Below, piece after piece: positions 27,409 through 36,702 of a DNA stretch of 64,000 bases (positions within the stretch are counted from its first letter, which is position 1; each line of letters starts with the position of its first letter). The position numbers and the translations under genes were made by a program. Under the pieces are notes generated by a model, which saw nothing but the letters and a program-made list of their open reading frames with translations, was not told the DNA's origin and did not search any database. The stretch spans positions 186,001-250,000 of the forward strand of contig CAVXSF010000013.1 of NCBI GenBank assembly GCA_963764345.1, read 5' to 3'. This DNA comes from DASQZK01 sp963764345 (GTDB lineage: Bacteria > Bacteroidota > Bacteroidia > Bacteroidales > GCA-2748055).

Positions 27409-28962
27409 ATGGAGAAAAAAATCAGAATACTCTGGGTCGATGATGAGATCGATCTCCTCAAACCCTACATCCTGTTTCTCGAAGAGAAAGGTTACCTGAT
27501 GTCTTCCGCAACCAACGGAGAAGATGCTGTCGGTCTTGTCATCAGAAATGAATATGACCTGATATTCCTTGATGAGAATATGCCCGGAATCAGTGGTATC
27601 GAGACCCTGAACAGGATAAAGTCCGTCACCCCCTTTACACCGGTGGTTATGATCACGAAAAGTGAAGAGGAGGATATCATGGAGGAAGCCATCGGATCCA
27701 AGATCGCCGATTATCTCATCAAACCCGTAAATCCAAACCAGATCCTTCTGACGATTAAAAAAAATATCGAAACCAAAAAACTGATCAGTCAGAAAACCAC
27801 CGCCGGATATCAGAGCCAGTTTGGAAGTATCGGCATGCTCATCAACTCGGCGTCTTCCTTCGACGAATGGGTCGACATTTACCGGCGCATCGTTTACTGG
27901 GAAATCGAACTGCAGGACTCTTCGGATACAAATATGGACGAGATCCTGCTCATGCAGAAAACCGATGCCAATAAGGAATTTTCAAGATTTATTGGCAGGA
28001 ATTACCGGAACTGGTTCGGAAGCCATGTGGAGGATAAACCCCTGATGTCTCCCTCTGTGTTTTCCAACACTGTTTTTCCCCTGCTGGAGAAAGGTGAAAA
28101 AGTATTTTTCATCCTCATCGACAATCTCAGGTATGACCAGTGGAAAACCCTGGAGGCTGAAATCACCGAATTTTCCCACCTCGAAAGCGAAGAACTCTAC
28201 TGCAGCATTCTTCCTACTGCCACACAGTATTCCCGAAATGCTATGTTTGCCGGACTGATGCCGTATGAGATCTACGACCTCTACCCCGACCTCTGGGTGT
28301 TTGACGAGGATGAGGCCGGAAAGAACCTTCATGAAAAGGAGCTCTTTGAAAAGCATCTTTCCCGGCTCGGTAAGGATATCAGGTTCCGTTATGAAAAAGT
28401 GACCAACCAGCGAACCGGTAAAAAACTGGTAGAGAGCTTCCAGGACCTGATGAATTATGATCTGAACATCATTATTTACAATTTTGTCGACATGCTGTCT
28501 CATGCCCGTACCGACATGGAAATGATACGGGAGCTGGCTGATAATGAAGCGTCTTACCGCTCACTGACGGCATCCTGGTTTCACCACTCGCATTTGTTGG
28601 AATTGATGAAACAGCTGACGGGTAAAAATGTAAAGATCGTTCTTACCACCGATCATGGTTCAATCCGGGTTCAGAATCCCGTAAAGGTTATCGGCGATAA
28701 AAAAACTTCCGCCAACCTCCGGTACAAGCTTGGCCGGAACCTGAACTACTCCAAGGGCGATGTCTTCGAAATAAGAAATCCCGAGGAAGTCCATCTGCCC
28801 AAACCAAATATTTCCTCCTCCTTCATTTTTGCCTACGGGAATGATTTCCTGATATATCCGAATAACTATAACCAGTTTGTGAACTTTTACCGGAATACTT
28901 TTCAGCATGGAGGAATATCTATGGAAGAAATGCTTATCCCCCTCATCCTGTTAAGCACTTGA
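27409..28962 (+). CDS. porX: PorX, response regulator with PglZ domain
   Basis: A 517-residue protein. Residues 1-120 are a CheY-like receiver with IRILWVDDEIDLL, the phospho-acceptor aspartate in LIFLDENMPG, and the conserved lysine in LIKPVNP. The rest is a PglZ/alkaline-phosphatase-like domain with IDNLRYDQWKTLE, ILPTATQYSRNAMFAGL, LTTDHGSIRVQNP and the C-terminal FQHGGISMEEMLIP. PorX regulates T9SS function with the histidine kinase PorY and the sigma factor SigP in Porphyromonas, and its PglZ domain acts on oligonucleotides. It is directly downstream of porW, so the two are probably co-expressed. Confidence 0.94.
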   Translation: MEKKIRILWVDDEIDLLKPYILFLEEKGYLMSSATNGEDAVGLVIRNEYDLIFLDENMPGISGIETLNRIKSVTPFTPVVMITKSEEEDIMEEAIGSKIADYLIKPVNPNQILLTIKKNIETKKLISQKTTAGYQSQFGSIGMLINSASSFDEWVDIYRRIVYWEIELQDSSDTNMDEILLMQKTDANKEFSRFIGRNYRNWFGSHVEDKPLMSPSVFSNTVFPLLEKGEKVFFILIDNLRYDQWKTLEAEITEFSHLESEELYCSILPTATQYSRNAMFAGLMPYEIYDLYPDLWVFDEDEAGKNLHEKELFEKHLSRLGKDIRFRYEKVTNQRTGKKLVESFQDLMNYDLNIIIYNFVDMLSHARTDMEMIRELADNEASYRSLTASWFHHSHLLELMKQLTGKNVKIVLTTDHGSIRVQNPVKVIGDKKTSANLRYKLGRNLNYSKGDVFEIRNPEEVHLPKPNISSSFIFAYGNDFLIYPNNYNQFVNFYRNTFQHGGISMEEMLIPLILLST

Positions 28963-28963
28963 T

Positions 28964-29383
28964 ATGAAGGTCTTCGAAATCCCTGATGAGAAGAATATTT
29001 TGCAGGCAGCCTTCGCCTTCACCCGGGAACTGGGTGACCGCAGGGTTTTTGCCATGTACGGGGAAATGGGCGCCGGGAAAACAACATTCATCAAAGCCAT
29101 TTGTAAGGTCTTGAACGTGGAGGATGTGGTCAGCAGTCCGACGTTTGCCCTGGTATATGAATATTCATCGGCAGAAGCAGGGGTGATCTACCATTTCGAC
29201 CTTTACCGCATCAAAGAAATAGAGGAATTGTATGATCTGGGCTACGAGGATTATTTTTACAGTGGTAACCTTTGTTTCATCGAATGGCCTGAAAAAGCAG
29301 AATATCTCCTGCCTGAAGATGCTGTAAAAGTGTTTATTACCGTGAACCCCGACGGATCAAGAACCGTTAAAATGGAAGCCTGA
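28964..29383 (+). CDS. tsaE: tRNA threonylcarbamoyladenosine biosynthesis ATPase TsaE
   Basis: A 139-residue P-loop protein. It has Walker A GEMGAGKTTFIKAIC, the switch-like SSPTFALVYEY, YHFDLYRIKEIEELYDLG and FIEWPEKAEYLLP, all typical of TsaE (YjeE). TsaE works with TsaB and TsaD to place the t6A modification on ANN-decoding tRNAs. It starts 1 nt after the porX stop. Confidence 0.96.
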   Translation: MKVFEIPDEKNILQAAFAFTRELGDRRVFAMYGEMGAGKTTFIKAICKVLNVEDVVSSPTFALVYEYSSAEAGVIYHFDLYRIKEIEELYDLGYEDYFYSGNLCFIEWPEKAEYLLPEDAVKVFITVNPDGSRTVKMEA

Positions 29384-29392
29384 ATCAATTTC

Positions 29393-29423
29393 TTGACAAA
29401 CTATGGGAATTGTAGTATTTTAG
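29393..29423 (+). promoter_or_regulatory. Possible promoter of ald
   Basis: TTGACA at 29393-29398 is followed after 17 nt by TATTTTAG (29416-29423), which resembles TAnnTTTG with two differences. The ald ATG is 28 nt downstream. Confidence 0.35.
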
Positions 29424-29451
29424 TTGACCCTTCATTAAAAGATATGCGACG

Positions 29452-30675
29452 ATGAACAAACCAGGCTCTGCCGGAATCCGTTTCTCTTTTCCACAATCAG
29501 GGATGATGCCAAGAGAGGAAATGCTTGAAGTCGGAAAAAAGCAAAAAAAACTTGTCATCGGGATCCCCAGGGAAGATCACAAGCTTGAAAGCCGCGTTCC
29601 GCTCACGCCCGAAGCTGTTGAGATACTTACCGGAAATGGTCACGAAGTCATTCTCCAATCCAATGCCGGCAAGGCAGCTAATTATTCCGACACCGATTAC
29701 AGCGAACTCGGTGCACAGATCCGTGATGAAGCATCTGAAGTTTTCAAAGCCGACATTATCCTGAAAATTGCACCCCCTACCCGGAAGGAGACCGGGATGC
29801 TGCATTCACAACAGATCCTGATTTCCTCGCTGCACCTTAATACGCAAAGTAAGGAGTTCGTCGAAGCGCTGATCCAGAAAAAAGTAACGGCACTCGCCTT
29901 TGAGAAAATCAAGGATGAGAACAATACCTACCCGGTCACCCGTTCCATGAGTGCTATTGCAGGCAATACCGCAGTTCTGATCGCTGCTGAGTACCTGAGC
30001 AATACCCGTGGCGGAAAGGGCGTCATGTTGGGAGGACTTACCGGCATCACACCTACTGAAGTCGTGATCCTTGGAGCCGGCACTGCAGCAGAATACGCGG
30101 TAAGGGCGGCCATGGGCCTTGGGGCTTTCGTCAAAGTCTTCGACCAGTCGGTGCACCGGCTCCGGCGACTCCAGAATAATGTAGGCTACCGGCTTCATAC
30201 ATCCGTATTCCATCCGAGAGTCATCCAAAAGACACTGCAGTCTGCCGATGTTCTCATCGGAGCAATCTATATGGTTGAGAAAGGACCTCGATTTTATGTC
30301 ACGGAAGAAATGGTGAGAGGGATGAAAAAGGGATCCGTGATTATCGACATCAGTATCGACCAGGGTGGATGCGTCGAAACATCCGAATGCCGTAACCAGG
30401 TTAATCCGGCTTTCATTAAACATGATGTCATTCACTTTTGTTTGCCTAATATCCCATCCCGCGTTGCCAGAACGGCTTCCATTGCCATAAGCAATGTGTT
30501 TTTGCCGGTCCTTCTTAATATAGGAAATTCGGGCGGACTGAACCACGCACTGAAAGAGGACCAGGGACTGAGGCACGGTGTGTATATTTATAACGGCATC
30601 CTGACAAGCGAATATATAGGGAACCTGTTCGACATACCCTCTAAAGATCTCGATCTTTTAATGGCGGCATTTTAA
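29452..30675 (+). CDS. ald: Alanine dehydrogenase
   Basis: A 407-residue NAD-dependent enzyme catalysing reversible oxidative deamination of L-alanine to pyruvate and ammonia. It shows GIPREDHKLESRVPLTPEAV, FAFEKIKDENNTYPVTRSMS-like region with the catalytic lysine/histidine zone, the Rossmann motif ILGAGTAAEYAVRAAMGLGA and ISIDQGGCVETSE. About 30 residues precede the first conserved motif, an extension common in Bacteroidetes members; an internal ATG near residue 19 could also serve. The next gene, a lipoprotein, starts 12 nt after its stop. Confidence 0.92.
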   Translation: MNKPGSAGIRFSFPQSGMMPREEMLEVGKKQKKLVIGIPREDHKLESRVPLTPEAVEILTGNGHEVILQSNAGKAANYSDTDYSELGAQIRDEASEVFKADIILKIAPPTRKETGMLHSQQILISSLHLNTQSKEFVEALIQKKVTALAFEKIKDENNTYPVTRSMSAIAGNTAVLIAAEYLSNTRGGKGVMLGGLTGITPTEVVILGAGTAAEYAVRAAMGLGAFVKVFDQSVHRLRRLQNNVGYRLHTSVFHPRVIQKTLQSADVLIGAIYMVEKGPRFYVTEEMVRGMKKGSVIIDISIDQGGCVETSECRNQVNPAFIKHDVIHFCLPNIPSRVARTASIAISNVFLPVLLNIGNSGGLNHALKEDQGLRHGVYIYNGILTSEYIGNLFDIPSKDLDLLMAAF

Positions 30676-30687
30676 TAAACTAAGAAA

Positions 30688-31236
30688 ATGAAGAGGTTTA
30701 GCTTTATATTGCTCGTCCTGATACTGGTGGCTTCATGTAATAAGAATACCGTGAAGCCTGTTGTTGATGAGAACACGATTTCCATCAGCTCTCAGATTTA
30801 CGGTTCAAATCTGTACTATGTCTATGGCTATTCGTTCGAGCTCGGGAAAGCAATAAGTAGTTTAGATACAAAACAGGTTGCTGATATAACAGCTGTCCAG
30901 ATATTGCAGCTTGACGGAAGCCTGTTTGGATCCCGGTTGTCTGCCAGTGTTAACAACACCTATGGATTTCATAAGGAAGGTAATTTCGGATCTCTGCAGG
31001 AAGCCACCGACTTCTATGATTCCTTTCACGAGGTAGACGACACCTCCTGGGAAAGCCTGTCAGACACCCTCGCTGCTTTCCAGGTTTATGCCTTTAAAAC
31101 CTACCAGGCTAACTATGTAAAATTTATGGTCACCGGTGTCAATATCGTTCACGGGGTTACCTCTCAGGGTAGTTACGTGGAAATTGACCTGAAGTATTAC
31201 ATCCAGCGGGATGGCACAAACGTCTTTGGTAAATAA
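30688..31236 (+). CDS. Lipoprotein of unknown function
   Basis: A 182-residue protein with a signal peptide ending ILVASC and a lipobox cysteine at residue 16, so membrane-anchored. The mature part is beta-rich (SQIYGSNLYYVYGYSFELG, ITAVQILQLDGSLFG, VEIDLKYYIQRDGT) and carries no motif I recognise. It follows ald by 12 nt, which may reflect read-through rather than a shared task. Confidence 0.8.
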   Translation: MKRFSFILLVLILVASCNKNTVKPVVDENTISISSQIYGSNLYYVYGYSFELGKAISSLDTKQVADITAVQILQLDGSLFGSRLSASVNNTYGFHKEGNFGSLQEATDFYDSFHEVDDTSWESLSDTLAAFQVYAFKTYQANYVKFMVTGVNIVHGVTSQGSYVEIDLKYYIQRDGTNVFGK

Positions 31237-31379
31237 TGGTTTTCATCCCGTGACAGCCCTTAAGGAAGTAGCGCCATACTCAGGATATAGCAGATACGGA
31301 TCCCGACCGGCAATAACCTTTCTTTATCCTCTTCAAGTGGAATAATAAAAATTTATCATGCTCGTGGATTATTATATTA

Positions 31380-31387
31380 TATTTTTG
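31380..31387 (+). promoter_or_regulatory. -7 box upstream of waaA
   Basis: TATTTTTG fits TAnnTTTG, 18 nt before the waaA ATG. Confidence 0.45.
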
Positions 31388-31405
31388 TGTCCGAATTGAG
31401 TAGCT

Positions 31406-32644
31406 ATGAGAATCATTTACAAAATCGGGATCCGGATATATTTCTTTCTACTAATCCTGGCTGCCCCTTTTAACGTGAAAGCCCGTCGGTGGCTCAAAGG
31501 TCGTCGCGGAATGTGGAAAAAGATCAGGAAAAGCATTCCCGCCGATGCAAACGTTTACTGGTTTCATTGCTCTTCATTGGGTGAATTTGAACAGGGCCGC
31601 CCTGTGATTGAAGAGATCAGAAACAAAGTTCCCGATTGCTTTATATTGCTGACGTTTTTTTCCCCGTCCGGTTATGAACTCAGAAAAAATTATCCGGGAG
31701 CCGACCTGGTCTCATACCTGCCCCTCGACACCCGTTTTAATGCCTGGCGGTTTATAAATCTTGTCAAACCAGCTGCCGTATATTTTATAAAATATGAATT
31801 CTGGTATTATTTCCTGCGAACCCTGTATAAGAAAAAAATCCCCGTGTTTCTGGTCTCTGCCAAATTCAGGGAGGACCAGGCCTTTTTCAAATGGTACGGT
31901 ACCTGGTACCGTAAATTTTTAAATTACTTTACGCATTTCTTCGTTCAGGATCAGGCCTCTGCAAACCTGCTCGCCTCCATTGGCGTACATAACACAGCTG
32001 TCTCGGGTGATACACGTTTCGACAGAGTCCATACCATTTCAGAGAGATCCTTCGATTACCCTAAAATTGAAAATTTCAGACAGGATAAGAAAATCATCAT
32101 CGCCGGCAGTACATGGGATAAAGATGAAGAAATCCTGGTGGAATTCATTAACCATTCCGATGAGAGTGTCAAGTTTATCCTGGCTCCGCACGAGATCAGC
32201 TCAAGGAAGATTTACCGGCTGGTGGAAATGATCGAGTTTCCGGTCGTACGGTTCACTGAAGAAGAGAAAAGGGGGTTCTCACACGCTAAAGTTCTACTGA
32301 TCGATACCATCGGCCATCTTTCATCTGTCTATAAATACGGCAACATCGCCTATGTCGGCGGAGGCTTTGGCCGTGGAATCCATAACATTCTTGAAGCAGC
32401 GACCTACGGACTCCCCGTTGTGTTTGGTCCTAACTACCATAAATTTCTCGAAGCAAAAGAAATGCTTGAAATAGAAGCCGCCTTTCCTGTTTCTGACCTT
32501 CCCTCCCTGTCGGTTATCTTCTCCAGACTCCTGAATGACAAAGAATATCTTACTTCCTGTTCCTCCAAAGCAAGAGATTACGTTATTTCAAGAATTGGCG
32601 CCACCCGGAAAATCGTTAGCGAATCTTTAAAATTGCTCTCCTGA
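31406..32644 (+). CDS. waaA: 3-deoxy-D-manno-octulosonic acid (Kdo) transferase
   Basis: A 412-residue inner-membrane glycosyltransferase (GT30) that adds Kdo from CMP-Kdo to lipid IVA in lipopolysaccharide synthesis. An N-terminal hydrophobic anchor is followed by WFHCSSLGEFEQGRPVIE, ILLTFFSPSGYEL, SYLPLDTRFNAWRFI, YFIKYEFWYYFLR and, near the end, YVGGGFGRGIHNILEAATYG with VVFGPNYHKFLEA. All are family signatures. It stands alone between the ald pair and the TonB receptor. Confidence 0.96.
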   Translation: MRIIYKIGIRIYFFLLILAAPFNVKARRWLKGRRGMWKKIRKSIPADANVYWFHCSSLGEFEQGRPVIEEIRNKVPDCFILLTFFSPSGYELRKNYPGADLVSYLPLDTRFNAWRFINLVKPAAVYFIKYEFWYYFLRTLYKKKIPVFLVSAKFREDQAFFKWYGTWYRKFLNYFTHFFVQDQASANLLASIGVHNTAVSGDTRFDRVHTISERSFDYPKIENFRQDKKIIIAGSTWDKDEEILVEFINHSDESVKFILAPHEISSRKIYRLVEMIEFPVVRFTEEEKRGFSHAKVLLIDTIGHLSSVYKYGNIAYVGGGFGRGIHNILEAATYGLPVVFGPNYHKFLEAKEMLEIEAAFPVSDLPSLSVIFSRLLNDKEYLTSCSSKARDYVISRIGATRKIVSESLKLLS

Positions 32645-32832
32645 GATATGTTGTAAAGTAGCTTTTACAAATCGATCCTTCTTTCCACTTATCTGTTTAT
32701 TAGAAAAAATCTCCAGTACCCCGAATTAAAAAGTTAATCTAAAATTAACGATAATTTAGGCTTTAATATGAGCTTACTCATCAACTTTGCCGTCATAAAT
32801 TTAATCGTAAATCTCATCTTAATGTTAGTATT

Positions 32833-35800
32833 ATGAAGCTTATAAAACAACTACTGTTCATCTTTTTAGTTGGTTTGATTACAGTAAGCGCCATGGGGCA
32901 GGGTATTACCACTTCTGCCATTAATGGCCGTGTGACCGACCAGAAAGGGAAACCGCTTACAGGGGCAAGCGTAGTCGCTATTCATGAACCTACAGGGAGT
33001 CAGTTTGGAACCATCACTGATGATGCAGGTTATTTCAGGTTGACAAATATGAACGTTGGCGGACCTTATACCGTCACGATCTCTTTTGTCGGGTACAATA
33101 CCTACAAGCAATCAAACATCTATCTCACACTTGGCCAGATTTACAGGATCAATGCAAGCCTTGATCTGAGTTCCACGGAACTTCAGGAAGTTGTGGTCAC
33201 CGGGACCAAGGTCAGAAACTACAAGATCATCGATGGTAACCGGACCGGTGCAGAGACGGTCATCAACTCCCAGGAAATAAACATGATGCCTAACATTTCA
33301 GGCGATCTGAACGATTTCACCCGGTTTGTTCCCCAGGCAAATGTTGTGGGTGAGGGACTGTCTATTGCCGGAATGAACAACCGCTACAACTCCGTATTTA
33401 TCGACGGCACCATTAATAATGATGTGTTCGGCCTGGCTGCCAACGGTATGAATGGTGGGCAAACCGGTATTCCGGCCATCAGCTATGAAGCCATAGATCA
33501 GTTACAGGTAGTGCTGGCACCCTATGATGTCAGGGAAGGCGGTTTCGCCGGCGGCGGCATCAATGCCGTGACCAAAAGCGGTACAAACGAATTCAGGGGA
33601 CTTGCTTATTATAAATTCAGAAACCAGAACCTCGCAGGTAAAACACCCGGAGTGACCGATGAAGCTTTACGGGAAAAATTACCTGACTTCTCGGCCAAAA
33701 CCTACGGATTCAATCTCGGCGGCCCGATCATCAAAAACAAACTGTTCTTCTTTATGAACGGAGAGATCCAGCATGACCAGACCCCCCAACCCTTCTCTTT
33801 TTCAGATTATGCCGGGAATTCCGACCAGGCCATGATCACCCAGATAGCCGATCACCTCAAGACAATGGGCTACGATCCGGGAGGTTATCTCAACAATACA
33901 ATGGAACTGAACGGAAAAAAACTCCTGACAAGACTCGACTGGAACATCAGCCCGAAACATAAGCTCATGATCCGTAACCAGTATACCTATGGCGAATCCA
34001 TCGGGCCTTATGCCTCCAACAGTAAAAACATCGAATTCTATAACAGCGGAGTCGATTTTCCCTCTACCACCGATGCCTTTGCCATCGAACTCAAAAGCCG
34101 ATTCAGTGATGCAATATCCAATAACCTGAAAGTAGGCTACACCTATGTCAATGACGACCGCAATGTGATGGGTAAACCCTTCCCGGGCATTACCATCTCA
34201 GACGGATCGGGAACCATCCACGCCGGCGGTGAAATCTATTCCTCAGGGAACAAACTGACGCAGAAGATCCTTACATTAACTGACAACCTGCAGCTATTTA
34301 AAGGAAAACATACGTTCACTTTCGGTACACATAACGAATTTTATAATATTTACAACCTCTTTATGCGCAGAGCTTACGGTGATTATGCCTTTGCCAGTCC
34401 TCAATATTTCCTCGAAGATTCGGCTTATATCTACAAGATCGGATATTCTTTGGTGGATAATGTAAGGGGTGACGGATCTAAAGCCGCAGCAAATTTCAAT
34501 GCTATGCAACTCGGCGCCTATGTCCAGGATGAATACCAGGCCACTGAAAACCTGAAATTTACCCTTGGCGTCAGACTCGACGTTCCCATTTTCCAGGATA
34601 AGCCGCGTGCCATCCCCGGATTCAACGATACCACCATCACCAAGCTCAGTAATTATTATAACCTCCAGGGCGCCCGCTCAGGAAATATGCCCTCAGCCCA
34701 GCTCATGTTTTCACCGAGACTGGGTGTGAACTGGGATGTGTTCGGAGATTCCAAAACCCAGGTCCGTGGCGGTATCGGAGTCTTTACCTCCCGCGTACCC
34801 TTTGTCTGGCCTGCCGGGTCCTATACCAACAACGGGCTTACGGTCGGAAGCTATTCCGCACCGGGCGGCTCTGTGACCCATCCGGTGGTTAAGTTTAATC
34901 CCGACGTGAATACCCAGTATATTCCCGGTGGTGCAGCTACCGTTTCCAACGGAAGCCAGATCGACATGTATGCCAACAATTTTAAATACCCACAGATGCT
35001 GAGAACGGATGTCGGTATTGACCAGGTTCTGCCCCTGGGCTTTGTCGGAACAGTTGAGTTCATCTATACGAAAACCCTTAATAATGTACTGTGGAAGGAT
35101 GTCAACCTTCAGCCCGCCTGGGGCCATGCCACAGGAACCGGGGACAACCGGCCTTTGTATAAACTGTCAAGCAATACAGGCCAGGGCATCGAACCTTACT
35201 ACGGACAGATCATGTGGGGAGGTAATACCAATAAGGGTAATACCTATACCATCACCGCTCAGATCAGGAAGAATTTTAACTTCGGCCTCTATACCAGCCT
35301 GGCTTATACCTATGGAAGCGCCAGGTCGGTATTCGATGGTACCAGCTCCCAGAACTCATCGCAATGGAATTACCTCGTATCCAACCCCGTACCCAATAAT
35401 GATGCCCGGCTTGGCATCTCCGACTTTGATATGGGTTCGCGTATTGTTGGAATGATTTCCTACCAGAAAGAATATATCCATCATCTGAAAACGAGCCTGA
35501 GTATCTTCTATAACGGACAGTCGGGTCACAGGGTATCCTATATCTACGACGACTATTACGGTGCATTCACCAATGAGGCCTACCAGGGGCCCGAACTGAT
35601 CTATGTGCCTAAAGACCAGAATGACATCCGACTCGGATATATTGATCCAGGTACCAAAGCCGTTGTTGAATACAACGCTTCAAGCCCTGAGTTCCAGGCA
35701 ATGTACAAAGACCTCAACGATTTTATCCAGGGCAATGATTACCTGAAATCCCGACGGGGAAAATATACCCAGAGGAACGGTTCTCGACTGCCCTGGGAAA

Positions 35801-36117
35801 ATATCCTGGATCTCCATTTTGCCCAGGATCTTTACGTAAACATGGTTGACAGACGACAGACACTGCAGCTCACATTTGACGTGTTCAACCTCGGGAATCT
35901 TATTAATAAGGACTGGGGCAGGCGTTATTATGCCGATAATAACAATATCTCCCTCATCCATTTTGTGGGTATGGAAGCAGATCCGAATAGCGGGCAGAAA
36001 ACGATCCCCGTATTCAGTTTCCAGAAACCAAAAAATGATATCCCTTATTTCATCAATGATTCAGGACTGGCCAGTTCAAGATGGCAGGCCCAGATCGGAC
36101 TGAAGTATTTCTTCTGA
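32833..36117 (+). CDS. TonB-dependent receptor, Oar-like, with carboxypeptidase-regulatory N-terminal domain
   Basis: A 1094-residue outer-membrane protein. After a signal peptide (cleavage near VSAMGQ) comes a carboxypeptidase-regulatory-like beta domain (INGRVTDQKGKPLTGASVVA, SFVGYNTYKQSN), a plug domain (LQEVVVTGTKVRN, then SIAGMNNRYNSVFIDG, GGINAVTKSGTNEFRG), and a 22-strand barrel ending QIGLKYFF with a terminal aromatic. This is the Oar/OmpA-related subclass rather than SusC: there is no SusD partner nearby. The substrate is unknown. A strong terminator follows the stop, so it is monocistronic. Confidence 0.92.
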   Translation: MKLIKQLLFIFLVGLITVSAMGQGITTSAINGRVTDQKGKPLTGASVVAIHEPTGSQFGTITDDAGYFRLTNMNVGGPYTVTISFVGYNTYKQSNIYLTLGQIYRINASLDLSSTELQEVVVTGTKVRNYKIIDGNRTGAETVINSQEINMMPNISGDLNDFTRFVPQANVVGEGLSIAGMNNRYNSVFIDGTINNDVFGLAANGMNGGQTGIPAISYEAIDQLQVVLAPYDVREGGFAGGGINAVTKSGTNEFRGLAYYKFRNQNLAGKTPGVTDEALREKLPDFSAKTYGFNLGGPIIKNKLFFFMNGEIQHDQTPQPFSFSDYAGNSDQAMITQIADHLKTMGYDPGGYLNNTMELNGKKLLTRLDWNISPKHKLMIRNQYTYGESIGPYASNSKNIEFYNSGVDFPSTTDAFAIELKSRFSDAISNNLKVGYTYVNDDRNVMGKPFPGITISDGSGTIHAGGEIYSSGNKLTQKILTLTDNLQLFKGKHTFTFGTHNEFYNIYNLFMRRAYGDYAFASPQYFLEDSAYIYKIGYSLVDNVRGDGSKAAANFNAMQLGAYVQDEYQATENLKFTLGVRLDVPIFQDKPRAIPGFNDTTITKLSNYYNLQGARSGNMPSAQLMFSPRLGVNWDVFGDSKTQVRGGIGVFTSRVPFVWPAGSYTNNGLTVGSYSAPGGSVTHPVVKFNPDVNTQYIPGGAATVSNGSQIDMYANNFKYPQMLRTDVGIDQVLPLGFVGTVEFIYTKTLNNVLWKDVNLQPAWGHATGTGDNRPLYKLSSNTGQGIEPYYGQIMWGGNTNKGNTYTITAQIRKNFNFGLYTSLAYTYGSARSVFDGTSSQNSSQWNYLVSNPVPNNDARLGISDFDMGSRIVGMISYQKEYIHHLKTSLSIFYNGQSGHRVSYIYDDYYGAFTNEAYQGPELIYVPKDQNDIRLGYIDPGTKAVVEYNASSPEFQAMYKDLNDFIQGNDYLKSRRGKYTQRNGSRLPWENILDLHFAQDLYVNMVDRRQTLQLTFDVFNLGNLINKDWGRRYYADNNNISLIHFVGMEADPNSGQKTIPVFSFQKPKNDIPYFINDSGLASSRWQAQIGLKYFF

Positions 36118-36143
36118 GATTTTTGTCTCATTGACTCTTCTTC

Positions 36144-36184
36144 AAAGACTGCCCTGCTGTCAATACAGGGCAGTCTTTTTTTTG
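36144..36184 (+). terminator. Intrinsic terminator of the TonB-dependent receptor gene
   Basis: A perfect 13-bp stem AAAGACTGCCCTG/CAGGGCAGTCTTT with a 9-nt loop, then a run of T. It lies 27 nt after the stop. Confidence 0.9.
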
Positions 36185-36702
36185 AATACGCCGGCAGAAG
36201 GCCGGGGCGGAAAGGTTCTGTCAGGAGAAAATCTAAAACCAGAATCCGGGTTCGGCAATCCGGAATCCCAGTGCTTACATAAGAGTCTGCCAAATCAAGT
36301 TTTTTCAGCATTTTTTATACACAGTTTGCTTTTATATTTTGTTGATAAAAACCGATTCATAAAACAGGATTGTCCCTTCATTTCTTCCTAAATTGATTGG
36401 CACAGGTTGGTATTTCATATGGCCTGTTTTTCAGGGATTTTGAGGATAGTTTTTAACAATAATTACAGTTTTAAAGACCCTTTTATCCTGTTTAATATTT
36501 TCCTTTAAAAAAATTGTTAATACTAATAGCCTGAATATCTGTAATATGAAAAGGCGGGTTGAAAAGTATTTCATAATGTTAATAAAAGCAAGCAGGTAAA
36601 TTTTGGTCTTGGCGGGGTGTATATATAAATTGCAGAACCTGATCACCCCACAGTAAGAAAACCAAAACACCTGGTTTATAACCCTTAATAAGAACGAAGG
36701 AA
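36185..36702. other. Long intergenic region upstream of nrdJ
   Basis: About 520 AT-rich bases with no credible gene. A small hairpin GGGGTG/CACCCC spans roughly 36615-36650. Because nrdJ depends on adenosylcobalamin I looked for a cobalamin riboswitch (B12 box and its pairing core) and saw none. The promoter of nrdJ must lie here, but no TAnnTTTG box is clear. Confidence 0.45.

Noticed and set aside
33160..36117. SusC/SusD polysaccharide-utilisation locus
   Set aside because: The receptor is of the Oar-like type and no SusD gene lies next to it; the GH28-like gene and the sulfatase are far away.
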